NCBI RefSeq assembly: GCF_000485595.1
Contig: NW_014577958.1
Span: 77,216 to 106,340, forward strand
Length of the DNA: 29,125 nt
Origin: Priapulus caudatus
Lineage: Eukaryota > Priapulida > Priapulimorpha > Priapulimorphida > Priapulidae
Reading direction: 5' to 3'
Position 1 is the stretch's first letter; each line of letters begins with the position of its first letter. The position numbers and the translations under genes were made by a program. Shown one piece after another: positions 9,456 to 18,944 of the stretch. Under the pieces are notes generated by a model, which was not told where the DNA came from, ran no database searches, and worked only from the letters and a program-made list of their open reading frames with translations.

Positions 9456-12400
9456 GTAATGATTAGCCCTATTTTAGTATATAGCTTGCTACTATATAGA
9501 CAATAAGATTACTTTTACTTTAAATATTTTTTTACCTCTATGTAGTAAGAGTGTATGGTATTACTATTAGTTGGTGCAGGGCTGTGTGTACGTAACGTAG
9601 TCCTAACCAAGTTAGCTCTAGTAGTAGTAGTAGTAGTTACTAGTACTAGTAGTAGTATAGTACTTATAGCCCGCTTACCATTAACTCCCCACTGGCGCGG
9701 CAGTTATTGTAAGCGGGTTATAGTACTAGAGCTATAACTAAGTTAGCTCTAGAACTATAGCCCTTTGCTCTGCCGCAGGCTGATAGAACAATACTATGGC
9801 AATTTCCAAGGTAAGTAAGCAATAGACAACTTTTTACGGTTAATAACTTCTTTGGTACGCCAAATAAAGCACATTCTCTGTCGCACAAATGTCTTAAGTT
9901 ACTGCAAACACTAAAATTAAACTGCAAACTAACGGTTAAATGTTGTACTTGCTATATTACTCGTCGACAAAGATTATTTACCAACTTGTCACCGCCATTG
10001 TAGCCGGCGCTAGTGAGCGGGCACAATGTATTTCCAAGTGGAGGGGTGGGCAGGTTGCACGCGGTTGCAGGCTGTTGCGGCAGACAGGACCGATGGCACC
10101 AAAGACCCGCGTATCGATGGAGAAACAGGAGAATACGCGCGTATCGATGGCAACAGAAACAGAAACAGAAACGACGGTGTTGATATACACCGGACCCCTC
10201 TACTTGGAAATACATTGTGCCCACTCACTAGCGCCGGAACCGCGCAACGAAAAATGGCGGTGACAAGTTGGTAAATAATCTTTGTCGACGAGTAATATAG
10301 CAAGTACAACATTTAACCGTTAGTTTGCAGTTTAATTTTAGTGTTTGCAGTAACTTAAGACATTTGTGCGACAGAGAATGTGCTTTATTTGGCGTACCAA
10401 AGAAGTTATTAACCGTAAAAAGTTGTCTTTGCTTATTACCTGGAAATTGCCATAGTATGTTCTATAGACCTGCGGCGGAGCGGAGGGCTATAGTTCTAGA
10501 GCTAGTGTCTAGAGCTAGAACTAACTAAGTAATATTATATAACCCGACCAGACAACTGGGTTTGCAGCTCATATCATATATGTTTCTCACTTTGATTACT
10601 TTCGCATGTGACATCTAGCAGCCGTAGCCATATGAATATTTAGTCTACGTGATATATGATTGATAATGTTTGTTATCTTCAGTGGATGAGTATGTTTGTA
10701 TGCACTCAATTCATAATGGAATAAGTAAGGGTTCAACTGCTGTAATACTGGTAATAGTGACTGAGTGCATGTATGTGTGCTTTACAATTCTGACATTCAC
10801 TAGTACTCACAATCGCAGCTTTGGTGACAAAGTGGGGTGTCTTATATGTTACCATATACCAATGCACTGCAGTCTTTTATGCACCTCCAACAAACAACCA
10901 ATGTAACATTGAAGTCACGCTTAAGTTGTTACATAGCTGTCCTGGTTTTACAATGAAGCAATTTAGTAACCATAACATGTATCAGTGAGCAGTAATCATA
11001 ATTTGCTTGCGTTTGCTGTCATTGTCCTAGATATAATGATCAAGTTTACAGGGTTCGACACTAACGCTAGTTCGTTAGTCCGAGACTAGTAAAAAATCAG
11101 AAGGACTAGTAGATTCCCATAGCAGTTAGTCCGGCGGGACTAGTTATATTTTCCCCGTCCCTCACCGTCCCAATTTCCCATCGATTTTACCGGCGGCAGC
11201 GTCTCGCATCCAAGATCCAAAGAGCTATATATAACTCGTCCCCATTAACAAGTTTTCCCTGTTAGAAGCACTAGTACAGGTAGACGCTAGCACACTCTGC
11301 ACGCTCTAAGCATGCTAATAGACCCTACAGCATTCAATACTCTACAGAATGCAGTACAAACATTGTTAAACAATGAGGCCACGAACCCAGTCTATGGAAG
11401 CCAAGGGTATGACCTGTGGTGCAGGCTGTATGTCTGGTAGTTTTTCACCGGCACTACAAACTATCGTTTGGAAACTGTTAAAGCGCATGATGCTTCCGAG
11501 GGGCACAGAAAGATCCTAGCAAAAAGAAATGCAAGGACCATGTCTGTTCACGAAACAGTGGGGGCCCAAGTGACCCAGAACTGAGATTGAAATGGTGTGT
11601 GGCGATCAAAAGAGGTGATGAAAGTGCACACGCACACACGCACGTGTACGTGCACACGCACGCACACACGTGTACGTGCACACACGCACGGACGCACGTG
11701 TACGTGCACGCGCGCGCACACGCACGGACGCACGTGTACGTGCACACACACGCCCGCACACACGTGTACATGCACACGCACGCACGCACGTGTACGTGCA
11801 CACGCACCCACGCACACACGTGTACGTGCCCACGTACATGTACATGCACACGCACCCACGCACGTGTACGTGCACACGCACGTACACACACACGCACGCA
11901 CATGTACGTGCACACGCATGCACACACACACACGTGTACGTGCCTATGCACGCACACACGTGTACGTGCACACGCATGCACGCCCACACGTGTACGTGCG
12001 CACGCACGCACACACGTGTACGTGCGCACGCACGCACACACGTGTACGTGCCCACGCATGCACGCACGTGTACGTGCACATGCACGCGTGTACCGTACGT
12101 GCACACGCACCCACGTATGCGCGCACGTGTACGTGCACATGCACGCGTGTACCGTACGTGCACACGCANNNNNNNNNNTAATCTTATGATCCATATCAAA
12201 CTTACATGTGTTTTATACAATTGAATGTCTTTTACAAAACCTTTCTGGGGGACACCCCTTGTACCCTGGAGAGACCCCCTGTACCCCCTAGCAGAAGGGG
12301 GCTCCACCTTCCTACCCCACCTACCTCCTGGCAAATCACAATACTCGTCGCTCTGTGCCTAGTAAGAGTCTTTCGGTAGGACTAGTAGAATCTTGGAAGG

Positions 12401-15051
12401 ACTAGTACATTTTTTCTTTTACTAGTCTCGTGGACTAATGAACTAAAATGGTTAGTGTCTAACCCTGAGTTTAGCAGTTATTACATATCATTGAGACATG
12501 CAGGGGTCGAAATTCGCAAAAAAACACACTTGCACATGCTACAAGTTCGCTTAAACAATTACTTGCACCTACCTCTGTTGCTCTCCAAACTGGCAGTACC
12601 CCTTCCCTTCCTCCCTGTTTTAGTTTATGATTTATTCTATGTCTTCTGTGTCTTCCTGCTCTGATTCAGAGTCATTCACGCTTCAATTTTGTACAGAAAT
12701 CAAAATAAAATGGGTCTGACTTCTAAATACGTAAGTAGCTGGCATATTGTTGACTTGTGGCAGCCTCAAGTTGCTACGAAACATCGCTTGCGTTCAGTGA
12801 AAAACACTTGTGTTGCGCAATTACTATATAGCGAATTTCGACCCCTGGACATGGTAATGCTACCGCAATCACTGCGGTCATAATTTTATGACAGCCACAA
12901 TGTATCGGACCCAGCTAAGACTATATACGCAGGATGTATGTGCACTTGTTCAGTTACTACAAAATTTTTATTTTTTAGATAACAGGACCGGATGGAAAGG
13001 TAATATACACAGGAGAGCGAGAATCCAATGGCAAGTATACCTTTGCGGCGCATATCGATGGCACCTACGTTTACTGCTTTAGCAACGTAATGTCGACCGT
13101 CACGCCAAAGATTGTCATGTTCTCGATGGACGTTGATGAGAAGAAAATCAGCAGTGGAGAAGATACAGGCGGTATGCAAAATTTATCTCTTAGTACTGAC
13201 TTTTTTTTAAATGAGCAATCCTTAATTATGTAATTCGTAGTCATAATTACATCTTATAGACTCACTTAGTTTAGTATATGATTGCAAACCTAGTGCTAGA
13301 GTGTGCATTTGTGGTGCAGAGTTCTTTAATTTTAACCTTGCAAAAGTAGCCACTGTGTACCTTGCTACTGATTAAACCAACCTGCCACAGTACAAGTGTC
13401 ATTTAAAACCTTATAATACTCACCATAGCTAGAAAAGCTAAAGTCATGCAGTAGAAAATCATTTAGCTCCATTACTAGAATGTCTTGGGTGCATATGTTG
13501 TACAAATTTTCATCTCTTGATGTAAAGTGTTTATACTGATCCTGAAAATTGTCTGCTTGGTGCAAGAATCTTAATTGGTCTGGTTAAAGTGTTACCAGTA
13601 GAAATTTTATTTGCTCTGCATTTTCAGTGTATTATCGTGTGTATAGCTTAAATGAAAGTTTTCTATGTATAGCTGAAATGATTATATGAAATAATAAAAG
13701 CAAAAAGTTTAGTTGCCTACAGACCACAACCCCATATATTATGGCATGGGTAAGAGCAACACCAGATGTTTCTTTCCAACCATTCCAACTTAAATGCAGA
13801 AATGTGATGAGATGTGCATACACGTAGTAATGGATAGTTTTCCTTGATACAGAACAGCACAAGAAGCTTGAGGACATGGTGAACCAACTGTCCAGTTCTT
13901 TGGTCGGTGTCAAACATGAGCAAGAGTACATGGAAATCCGAGATCGCATTCATAGATCCAGTAAGTATCAGAGATGAGAATCTCCTGCGGATCCGCGGTT
14001 TCCCCGCGTTTTTCACTTTCAAAAATTATCAATTTTCCAAATCGTTCAAATCCATTGAGAAAACTTTAGGGGTGGGGGTGGTCTACTGCCACCCGCGGAC
14101 AGCGAAAAAATTCCCCGCGGCTAGTGATGCTCTTTTACTGTCTGAGCTCGCCATCCCGTGGCCAACAAATGTACTATTCATGCGCGTGCGCAATAGCGGC
14201 ATTCATGAACAAGATAGTTTTCGAAATTTCTGTGCCTCAGACCGCGTCTGCAAGCATCTAATTTTAAAAAAATTTATGGGGGAGGACCCCCAGAATTGCA
14301 TTGGTATTTGGCTCGGTAGCAATTCATCAATGAGAAAGTGAAACATCAATAACTACCACCGATAGGTCACTGAGCAATCGATAGGTTTCGATAATAGCAA
14401 CATTAAAACACGTAGTTAGTTTATTTACCACTAAAGATATATTTTTGCATATAAATATGCCTTAAAACTATTATTGACACTTCCATCATTACTGTAATTA
14501 ATTAAACTGGTCCCACTCCCCGGTCATTTACGCATGGTCCACTCAAGTAGTGTGAATGTGTGAGTGGAATGACAGGCTACCACTCTAGTAAATAATCTGA
14601 ACCAAAACATACGTACCTACGAATATACTATTGTTGTAACGTTATACATTGTGTTGGACATATACTTAACTCAGATTTTAAGCCAGGTTGACATTGTGTA
14701 TTTGTCTGATGTGTAAACGGTTTTTTTAAACTTGAAAGATGGTGAAGCAAGTACTATGAAACTCATAATTGTAATTGCTACCTTACGTAAACAGTATATT
14801 TGGTAGTCCCAAGAAGTCTCGCAGTCCATGCATTTTTTGAGACGTGAAATTGGATTATTGATGTAGTTCTTGTTTAATATGTCGTAGTTCCATGTTACCA
14901 AGCTGTTGCATTGTGGTTTCTTTCAGTCAATGAGAACACAAACTCCAGGGTTGTTTTATGGTCGTTCTTCGAGGCTCTGGTGTTGGTGACGATGACAGTT
15001 GGGCAGGTTTACTATCTGAAGAGATTCTTTGAGGTCCGAAGAGTCGTCTAA
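9270..15051 (+). CDS. TMED2: Transmembrane emp24 domain-containing protein 2 (p24-beta1), whole gene, four coding exons
   Basis: Joining 9270-9455, 12979-13171, 13853-13960 and 14927-15051 gives an unbroken 203-residue protein, close to the ~201 residues of vertebrate TMED2. It is a type I membrane protein of the early secretory pathway. It cycles between ER and Golgi in COPI and COPII vesicles, forms p24 hetero-oligomers and helps load cargo such as GPI-anchored proteins. Visible parts: signal peptide (about residues 1-22), luminal GOLD domain with the paired cysteines C34 and C95, coiled-coil linker (about 127-165), membrane segment (about 171-193) and the cytosolic tail [10 protein letters not shown]. 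The tail has the diphenylalanine COPII signal and basic residues used for coat binding. All splice sites are GT-AG and the phases 0, 1 and 1 agree between exons. Intron 1 is 3.5 kb because three transposon-derived blocks sit in it. The identity is secure. Confidence 0.97.
9656..9728. repeat. Hairpin upstream of the foldback element, intron 1 of TMED2
   Basis: The arms tagtacttatagcccgcttac and gtaagcgggttatagtacta pair almost perfectly around a loop of about 30 bases. A TAG/TAC trinucleotide run precedes it (9619-9657). It lies against the left end of the larger inverted repeat and may be part of the same nested insertion. Confidence 0.7.
9735..10530. mobile_element. Foldback (long inverted-repeat) element in TMED2 intron 1
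   Basis: The arms at about 9744-10050 and 10193-10521 are long, highly similar inverted copies (roughly 300 bp each) around a spacer of about 140 bp. The arms begin with tagctctagaactatag, and both carry a mirrored open frame without family resemblance. The spacer holds two copies of gcgtatcgatgg and an AACAGA run. The nonamer taactaagt occurs at both outer edges (9735-9743 and 10522-10530). A 9-bp target duplication with long inverted repeats would suit a non-autonomous Mutator-like or foldback element. However, a similar taaccaagttagctctag also occurs at 9604-9621, so the nonamer may belong to the element. No transposase. Confidence 0.75.
10531..11042. other. TMED2 intron 1 sequence between insertions
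   Basis: No exon, repeat or structured RNA recognised. The open frame at 10670-10906 does not resemble a known family. Confidence 0.5.
11291..11584 (+). pseudogene. Remnant of transposase N-terminal zinc finger (ZNF862/KIAA1586-like)
   Basis: One frame is open from 11291 to 11584 except for a TAG at 11438-11440. It reads ...[17 protein letters not shown], stop, [20 protein letters not shown] and [13 protein letters not shown], then ends at TGA 11582-11584. A W-C, an FTGxTNxRxxTxKxH segment and S-x-x-H are typical of the TTF-type zinc finger of hAT-derived proteins such as ZNF862 and KIAA1586. The second cysteine of the WCxxC motif is replaced by tyrosine. With the in-frame stop, the following minisatellite and the lack of a catalytic domain, this is dead. 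It supports classing the surrounding element as hAT-like. The family assignment is from memory of the motif pattern. Confidence 0.6.
11625..12168. repeat. CACGTGTACGTGCACACG minisatellite, alternating purine-pyrimidine
   Basis: About 18-19 imperfect units of 24-36 bases, each with a core near cacgtgtacgtgcacacg, run for about 540 bases inside the hAT-like element. Almost every step alternates pyrimidine and purine, with only scattered breaks such as CCC or GG. Long frames on all six readings (for example 11478-12334) are composition artefacts. The array runs directly into the assembly gap, so its true length is unknown. Confidence 0.92.
12169..12178. other. Assembly gap (10 N)
   Basis: Ten N characters stand at the right edge of the minisatellite. 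A round-number gap next to a tandem array suggests a collapsed or unbridged repeat. Confidence 0.98.
12495..12853. mobile_element. 347-bp non-autonomous hAT-like element with 6-bp target duplication
   Basis: The element spans 12501-12847. Its ends are a perfect 17-bp inverted repeat, caggggtcgaaattcgc at the left and its complement at 12831-12847. The hexamer gacatg is duplicated perfectly at 12495-12500 and 12848-12853. There is no coding capacity; frames across the interior are not family-like. It sits in TMED2 intron 1, only 28 bases right of the larger element and about 125 bases before exon 2. Confidence 0.88.
12979..13171 (+). CDS. TMED2: TMED2 exon 2: rest of the GOLD domain
   Basis: Residues 63-126. 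The acceptor is tttttttag|ATAACAGG. The encoded [32 protein letters not shown] (with C95, partner of C34) and TPKIVMF are hallmarks of TMED2. The end of the exon ([12 protein letters not shown]) is the variable linker. The donor follows a single G at 13171, leaving phase 1 (GGCG|gtatgc). Confidence 0.96.
13853..13960 (+). CDS. TMED2: TMED2 exon 3: coiled-coil linker
   Basis: Residues 127-162, with E127 formed across the junction. The sequence [11 protein letters not shown]...[17 protein letters not shown] is the conserved membrane-proximal helix used for p24 oligomer formation. Acceptor gatacag|AACAGC; donor TCCA|gtaagt, phase 1. Reading on past the donor gives a longer frame to 14341 that is intron and repeat sequence. 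Confidence 0.96.
13968..14390. repeat. Probable dispersed repeat in TMED2 intron 3
   Basis: The stretch begins agagatgagaatctcctgcg and has paired GCGGATCCGCGG/CCCCGCG motifs near 13988-14008 and 14093-14121. It ends in a CGATAGGT...CGATAGGTTTCGATA area (14363-14392). The GATGAGAATCTCC...CCGCGG pattern resembles dispersed repeats seen in several invertebrate genomes, but I cannot assign a family and found no second copy here. Confidence 0.35.
14927..15051 (+). CDS. TMED2: TMED2 exon 4: membrane segment and cytosolic tail
   Basis: Residues 163-203 plus stop TAA at 15049-15051. The acceptor is ctttcag|TCAATG; I163 forms across the junction. [20 protein letters not shown] begins the transmembrane helix, and the tail [10 protein letters not shown] matches the COPI/COPII-binding tail of vertebrate TMED2. 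Confidence 0.97.
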
Positions 15052-15150
15052 AGACTAGATGTCATACTACGTTAGCAAAACGACCTTGCGATCTGATGTC
15101 AGACAGCTAGAAGCCTCTTTCAGCAATTCAATGTCATCATGAGTTTCGTT

Positions 15151-15292
15151 CACCAGATGGCAGCAGCATAAGGGATTGCTTAGCATATGGTAACCTTGGG
15201 CCTTGTGACTTCAGCTTTCTGCTATTAGTTTATCTCGTTTCCAACGGTCTTTTTGTTTATGATAATAAGGTTATGGTGCTGCCATCTGATGG
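15151..15292 (+). repeat. Inverted repeat in the TMED2 3' untranslated region
   Basis: ccagatggcagcagcataag at about 15153-15172 pairs with ggttatggtgctgccatctg at about 15269-15288 with few mismatches, around a loop of roughly 95 bases. It would form a stable stem in the mRNA. It could be a small hairpin transposon remnant or a functional 3'UTR element. Confidence 0.65.
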
Positions 15293-15584
15293 AGTGCATT
15301 TTACATGTTCATGTGTGTGGCTGGTGGGTGGGGTGCATATGTAAAGATTTTGTATTTGCACATGAATTTTTAAGGGGCGTTGTGAAATGTGTGGTGCGTG
15401 TGTGTTAGTCTCATCTTCTCATTGTTATCATTTCACTTCATTATATTTAATGGTAATTACTAAATATACACTTGTCTATGAAATTTTGGCAGTAAGTTGG
15501 TACACTATAGATCTTGTAGATAATTTTTTACTATTACAGATTGCAGTTGTTGGGATTAAAATGTGTACATCTTTGTAAGTTAGA

Positions 15585-15590
15585 AATAAA
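15585..15590 (+). terminator. Likely TMED2 polyadenylation signal
   Basis: First AATAAA after the stop codon, giving a 3' untranslated region of about 550 bases, with a TG-rich stretch (tgttgg) just after it. Further AATAAA hexamers at 15843 and 15914 are alternatives before the repeat block starts. Confidence 0.6.
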
Positions 15591-15956
15591 TGTTGGTAAA
15601 CCAAGCTATGTCATCTGTCACATTTCTAATGAGGCTTATCTTCTATAATGAAACATTCTTATTTCTTGGAGATTAAGTGAAAAACTGAACTAATGGTATT
15701 TCATATTTGATGACCAATACAACTGCCATACTGTACTTTTGTGGTTAGTTCTTTCTCTGCTTTTGATAAAAAAAAATCTCATTAATATATGTTTTAAAAA
15801 GTACGGCTTTGGCAAACATGTATTTGGATCTAATTATGAATTAATAAAACCTACTTTGTTCATAATAGGTTTTCATACGTGATGTTTACTAACATGTACT
15901 TGTTATCACTGACAATAAACTAGACAGAGGGAATTAATTCGATTTTCAGTAATTAA

Positions 15957-16367
15957 TAAATGGAGCTTGATTGTAAATCTCTAAACGGGGGGCCCATGTT
16001 CAAAATCATGATTGGTTGGTAGCCTAGATCGTGATTAAAGGTATTTGTGTTGCAAGCATAATAATAGTAGATTAAAAACATTTTAAATATTACAAATTAC
16101 ATACTTTAAAAGAATAGGAACTTGATGAAAATGTAGTAACTCGTGTGGTGGGAATGCTCGGTGCTTTAATATGGTTTGCTTGTGGTTAGGTGTGCATGTT
16201 ACATGTTCGCATGTACGCTAACTACAGAATGAATTTTGATAACATTTATTTGCCCAAGCAGAGCGATGCATATAAAGCACGTATACAAAAGTATAACCAT
16301 TACAATTATTTAAGCCTTGATTTTCATATACTATGTACAACAGCGAGAGGTCATGTATGTAACAACA
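15957..16367 (+). repeat. Left copy of ~430-bp direct repeat bounding the tandem arrays
   Basis: Starts taaatggagcttgattgta and matches 19690-20144 along its length with roughly 80-90% identity by eye, with indels in a TG-rich part near 16190-16210. The most conserved part is about 16210-16350 (ataacatttatttgcccaag ... ccttgattttcatatactat). The fact that two copies in the same orientation bound the arrays recalls terminal direct repeats. No TG...CA termini, primer-binding site or polypurine tract stands out, and no coding domain lies between them. Confidence 0.8.
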
Positions 16368-16379
16368 TGTGCATGCAAA

Positions 16380-18940
16380 GTCTTCCTTCTATTTCTAAAG
16401 TGAGGTCTACTGATGAGATGCTATTATATAAATGTATGCTAGGATAACTCCGCTTCATTTTGAATGCATAATTTTTGCAAAATATTATTCTCGGTAGATA
16501 TTGGGCATGCGCGAGCACCGTTTCAGGCATGCATTACAGACTGAAACCAACTGCATAATATAGCTTGCTGAGGGAGAGAGGGGTGGGAGACTGAGGAAAG
16601 GCCCCAGGTACGATAGCTGAAGGCGGGAGAAGAAGAAGGAAGCTAAGCGAGGGAAAAGGGAGGTAAGGGGGAAGGACCGGAGGGGATGAAGTAAGAGTTT
16701 TGCACCCATCAGGCAAGGGCACTCCTAATTATAAACTCCGGACTACTGATAACGATTAATTACAGAAATCTATGCTGAGATACCCCATAACCATATTAAA
16801 TGCATAATCATTACAAAATATAACTCCTCTAGTAAGATATTGCGCATGCGCTAACACAGTAAAGTAGCCAGATTGTATACTGACTGGTATATGGTGCGGG
16901 GAACTTACATAGGTCTTCTTTCTATTTCTTAAGTGAAGTCTACTGATAGAATGTTATTATTTAAATCTATGCTAGGATAACCCCTCTTCATTTTAAATGC
17001 ATAATCTTTGCAAAATATCATTTTTCTTGGGAGATATAACGCATGCGCGAGCACCGTTTCAGGCGTGCAGTAAGGACTGTAGAAAATTAAGTAATATAGC
17101 TTGCTGAGGAAGCGAGGGATGGGGAACTAAGGAAAGGCAGTAGGGAAGATAGGTGGGGGCGGTAGATGAAGAAGGAGTCGGAGCGAAGAACATGGGAGGC
17201 AAGGGGAAGGGCGGGGGGGGGGGAGACGAAGTAGGAATTTTGCACCCTAGAGGCTATGGCGCTCTACTGATTATAAAAACAGGCTTACTGATAACAATTA
17301 ATTGCTGAAATCTATGCTGAGATACCCCATAACCATATTAAATGCCTAATCATCTCAAAATATAACTCTTCTGGTGAGATATTGAGCATGCGCTAACACA
17401 GTAAAGTAGCCAGATTGTGTACTGACTGCTATAAGCAGCGACAACCTTACATGCACGGTCTTCGTCCTATTTATTAAGTGAGGTGTACTGATAGAATGTT
17501 ATCATATAAATCTATGCTAGAATACCTCCTCTCCAGTTCAAATGCATAACCTTTCCAAAATATTCTTCTTCTCGGGAGATATATTGCGCATGCGCCAGCA
17601 CCGTTTCAGGCGTTCATCACGCACTGAGGAAAACTGCATAATATAGCTTCCTGAGAGAGAGAGAGAGAGAGAGAGAGGTGGGAGACTGAGGAAATGCAGT
17701 AGGGAAGATAGCTGGGGGCGGTAGATAAAGAAGGAGTCAAGGGGGAAGGGCGAGAGGGGATGACGTAGTAATATTGCACCCTACAGGCTAGGGCGCTCTC
17801 CTAATTATAAACACAGGTCTACTGATAACGATTAATTACAGAAATCTATGCTGAGATACCCCATAACCATATTAAATTCATAATCATTACAAAATATTAC
17901 TTCTCTAGTAAGATATTGCGCATGCGCTAACACAGTAACGTAGCCAGATTGTGTACTGACTGGTATATGGTGCGGGGAACTTACATAGGTCTTCTTTCTA
18001 TTTCTTAAGGGAAGTCTACTGATGGAATGTTATCATATAAATCTATGCTAGGATAACTCCTCTTCATTTTAAATGCATAATCTTTGCAAAATACTATTTC
18101 TCTCGAGGGATATTGCTCATGCGCGCGCACCGTGTTAGACGTGCAGTGCCGTCTGAGGCAAACTTCATGATATCGCTTGCTGAGGGGGAGAGGGGATGGG
18201 AGACTGACGAAATGCGACAGGAAAGATATAGCTGGGGGCGGTAGAAGAAGAAGGCGGCTGAGCGAGGGACAGGGGAGGCAAGGGGAAGGACGCGAGGGCA
18301 TAAAGTAGGTGTTTTGTACCCTACATGCTAGGGCGCTCTCCTAATTATAAACACATGTTAATTGATAAAAGTTTATTAGGGAAATCTATGCTGAGATACG
18401 CCCTAACCATTTTAAAAGCATGTTCATCACAACATATAGCTCCTCTGGTGAGATATTGCGCATGCGCTAACACACTAACGTAGCCAGATTGTGTACCGGC
18501 TGGTATTACGCAGCGGGGACCTTACGGCTGGTATATACGCAGCGGGGACCTTACATGCAAGATCTGCCTCCTATTTCTTAAAAGATGTCTACTGATGGAC
18601 TATTATCATATAAATCTATGCTAGGATAACTCCTCTTTATTTTAAATGCATAATCTTTGCAGAATACGATTTCTCTCGGGAGATATTGCGCATGCGCGCG
18701 CACCGTGTTAGGCGTGCAGTGCCGTCCGAGGCAAACTTCATAATATAGCTTGTTGAAAGAGAGAGGGGATGGGAGACTGAAGAAAATCTGGCAGGGAAGG
18801 TAGCTGGGGCGGTAGAAGAAGAAGGAGGCTGAGCGAGGGACAGGGGAGGCAAAGGGAAGGACGCGAGGGCATAACGTAGGTGTTTTGTACCCTACATGCT
18901 AGGGCGCTCTCCTAATTATAAACAAATTTCAACTGATAAA
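16380..18940 (+). repeat. Tandem array of ~540-bp units, five copies
   Basis: Units start at about 16380, 16913, 17458, 17989 and 18560 (periods about 533, 545, 531 and 571). The fifth is cut short at about 18940. Each unit has two related halves. The A half begins atctatgctaggataactcc and ends at GCATGCGCGAGCACCG. The B half begins atctatgctgagatacccca and ends at GCGCATGCGCTAACACAG. A purine-rich stretch (GGGAGACTGAGGAAA ... AGGGGAAGG) lies between A and B. The fourth unit is longer because of a ~30-bp local duplication (ggctggtat...cttac at about 18500-18560). Frames on the minus strand within units are not genes. Confidence 0.92.
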
Positions 18941-18944
18941 GGTT

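Larger units (their letters stand above)
11043..12473 (+). mobile_element. 1.4-kb decayed hAT-like DNA transposon with 6-bp target duplication
   Basis: The element spans 11049-12467 and includes a 10-base assembly gap. Its left end cagggttcgacactaac matches the inverted right end (cagggttagacactaac) at 16 of 17 bases. Similarity continues inside as GTTCxTTAGTCC and GACTAGTAAAA blocks, with ACTAGT-rich subterminal motifs on both sides. The hexamer agttta is perfectly duplicated at 11043-11048 and 12468-12473. The interior holds a broken zinc-finger reading frame (11291-11584), a long CA/CG minisatellite (11625-12168) and GGGG/CCCC-rich sequence (12246-12305). The CAGGG ends and zinc-finger resemblance point to the hAT superfamily; 6-bp duplications are less usual than the common 8 bp. 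Confidence 0.78.

Noticed and set aside
9718-10528. Mirrored 67-69 residue frames ([15 protein letters not shown]...)
   Set aside because: Both are the same sequence in the two arms of the foldback element; short, no known domain, and one arm carries indels that change the frame.
11478-12334. Long frames on both strands rich in His/Thr/Cys/Val (180-240 residues)
   Set aside because: Produced by the CACGTGTACGTG minisatellite; all six readings are open and none resembles a protein family. Some run through the N gap.
13907-14341. 144-residue plus-strand frame
   Set aside because: Out of frame with TMED2 exon 3, continues into intron 3 and a probable repeat, no family resemblance.
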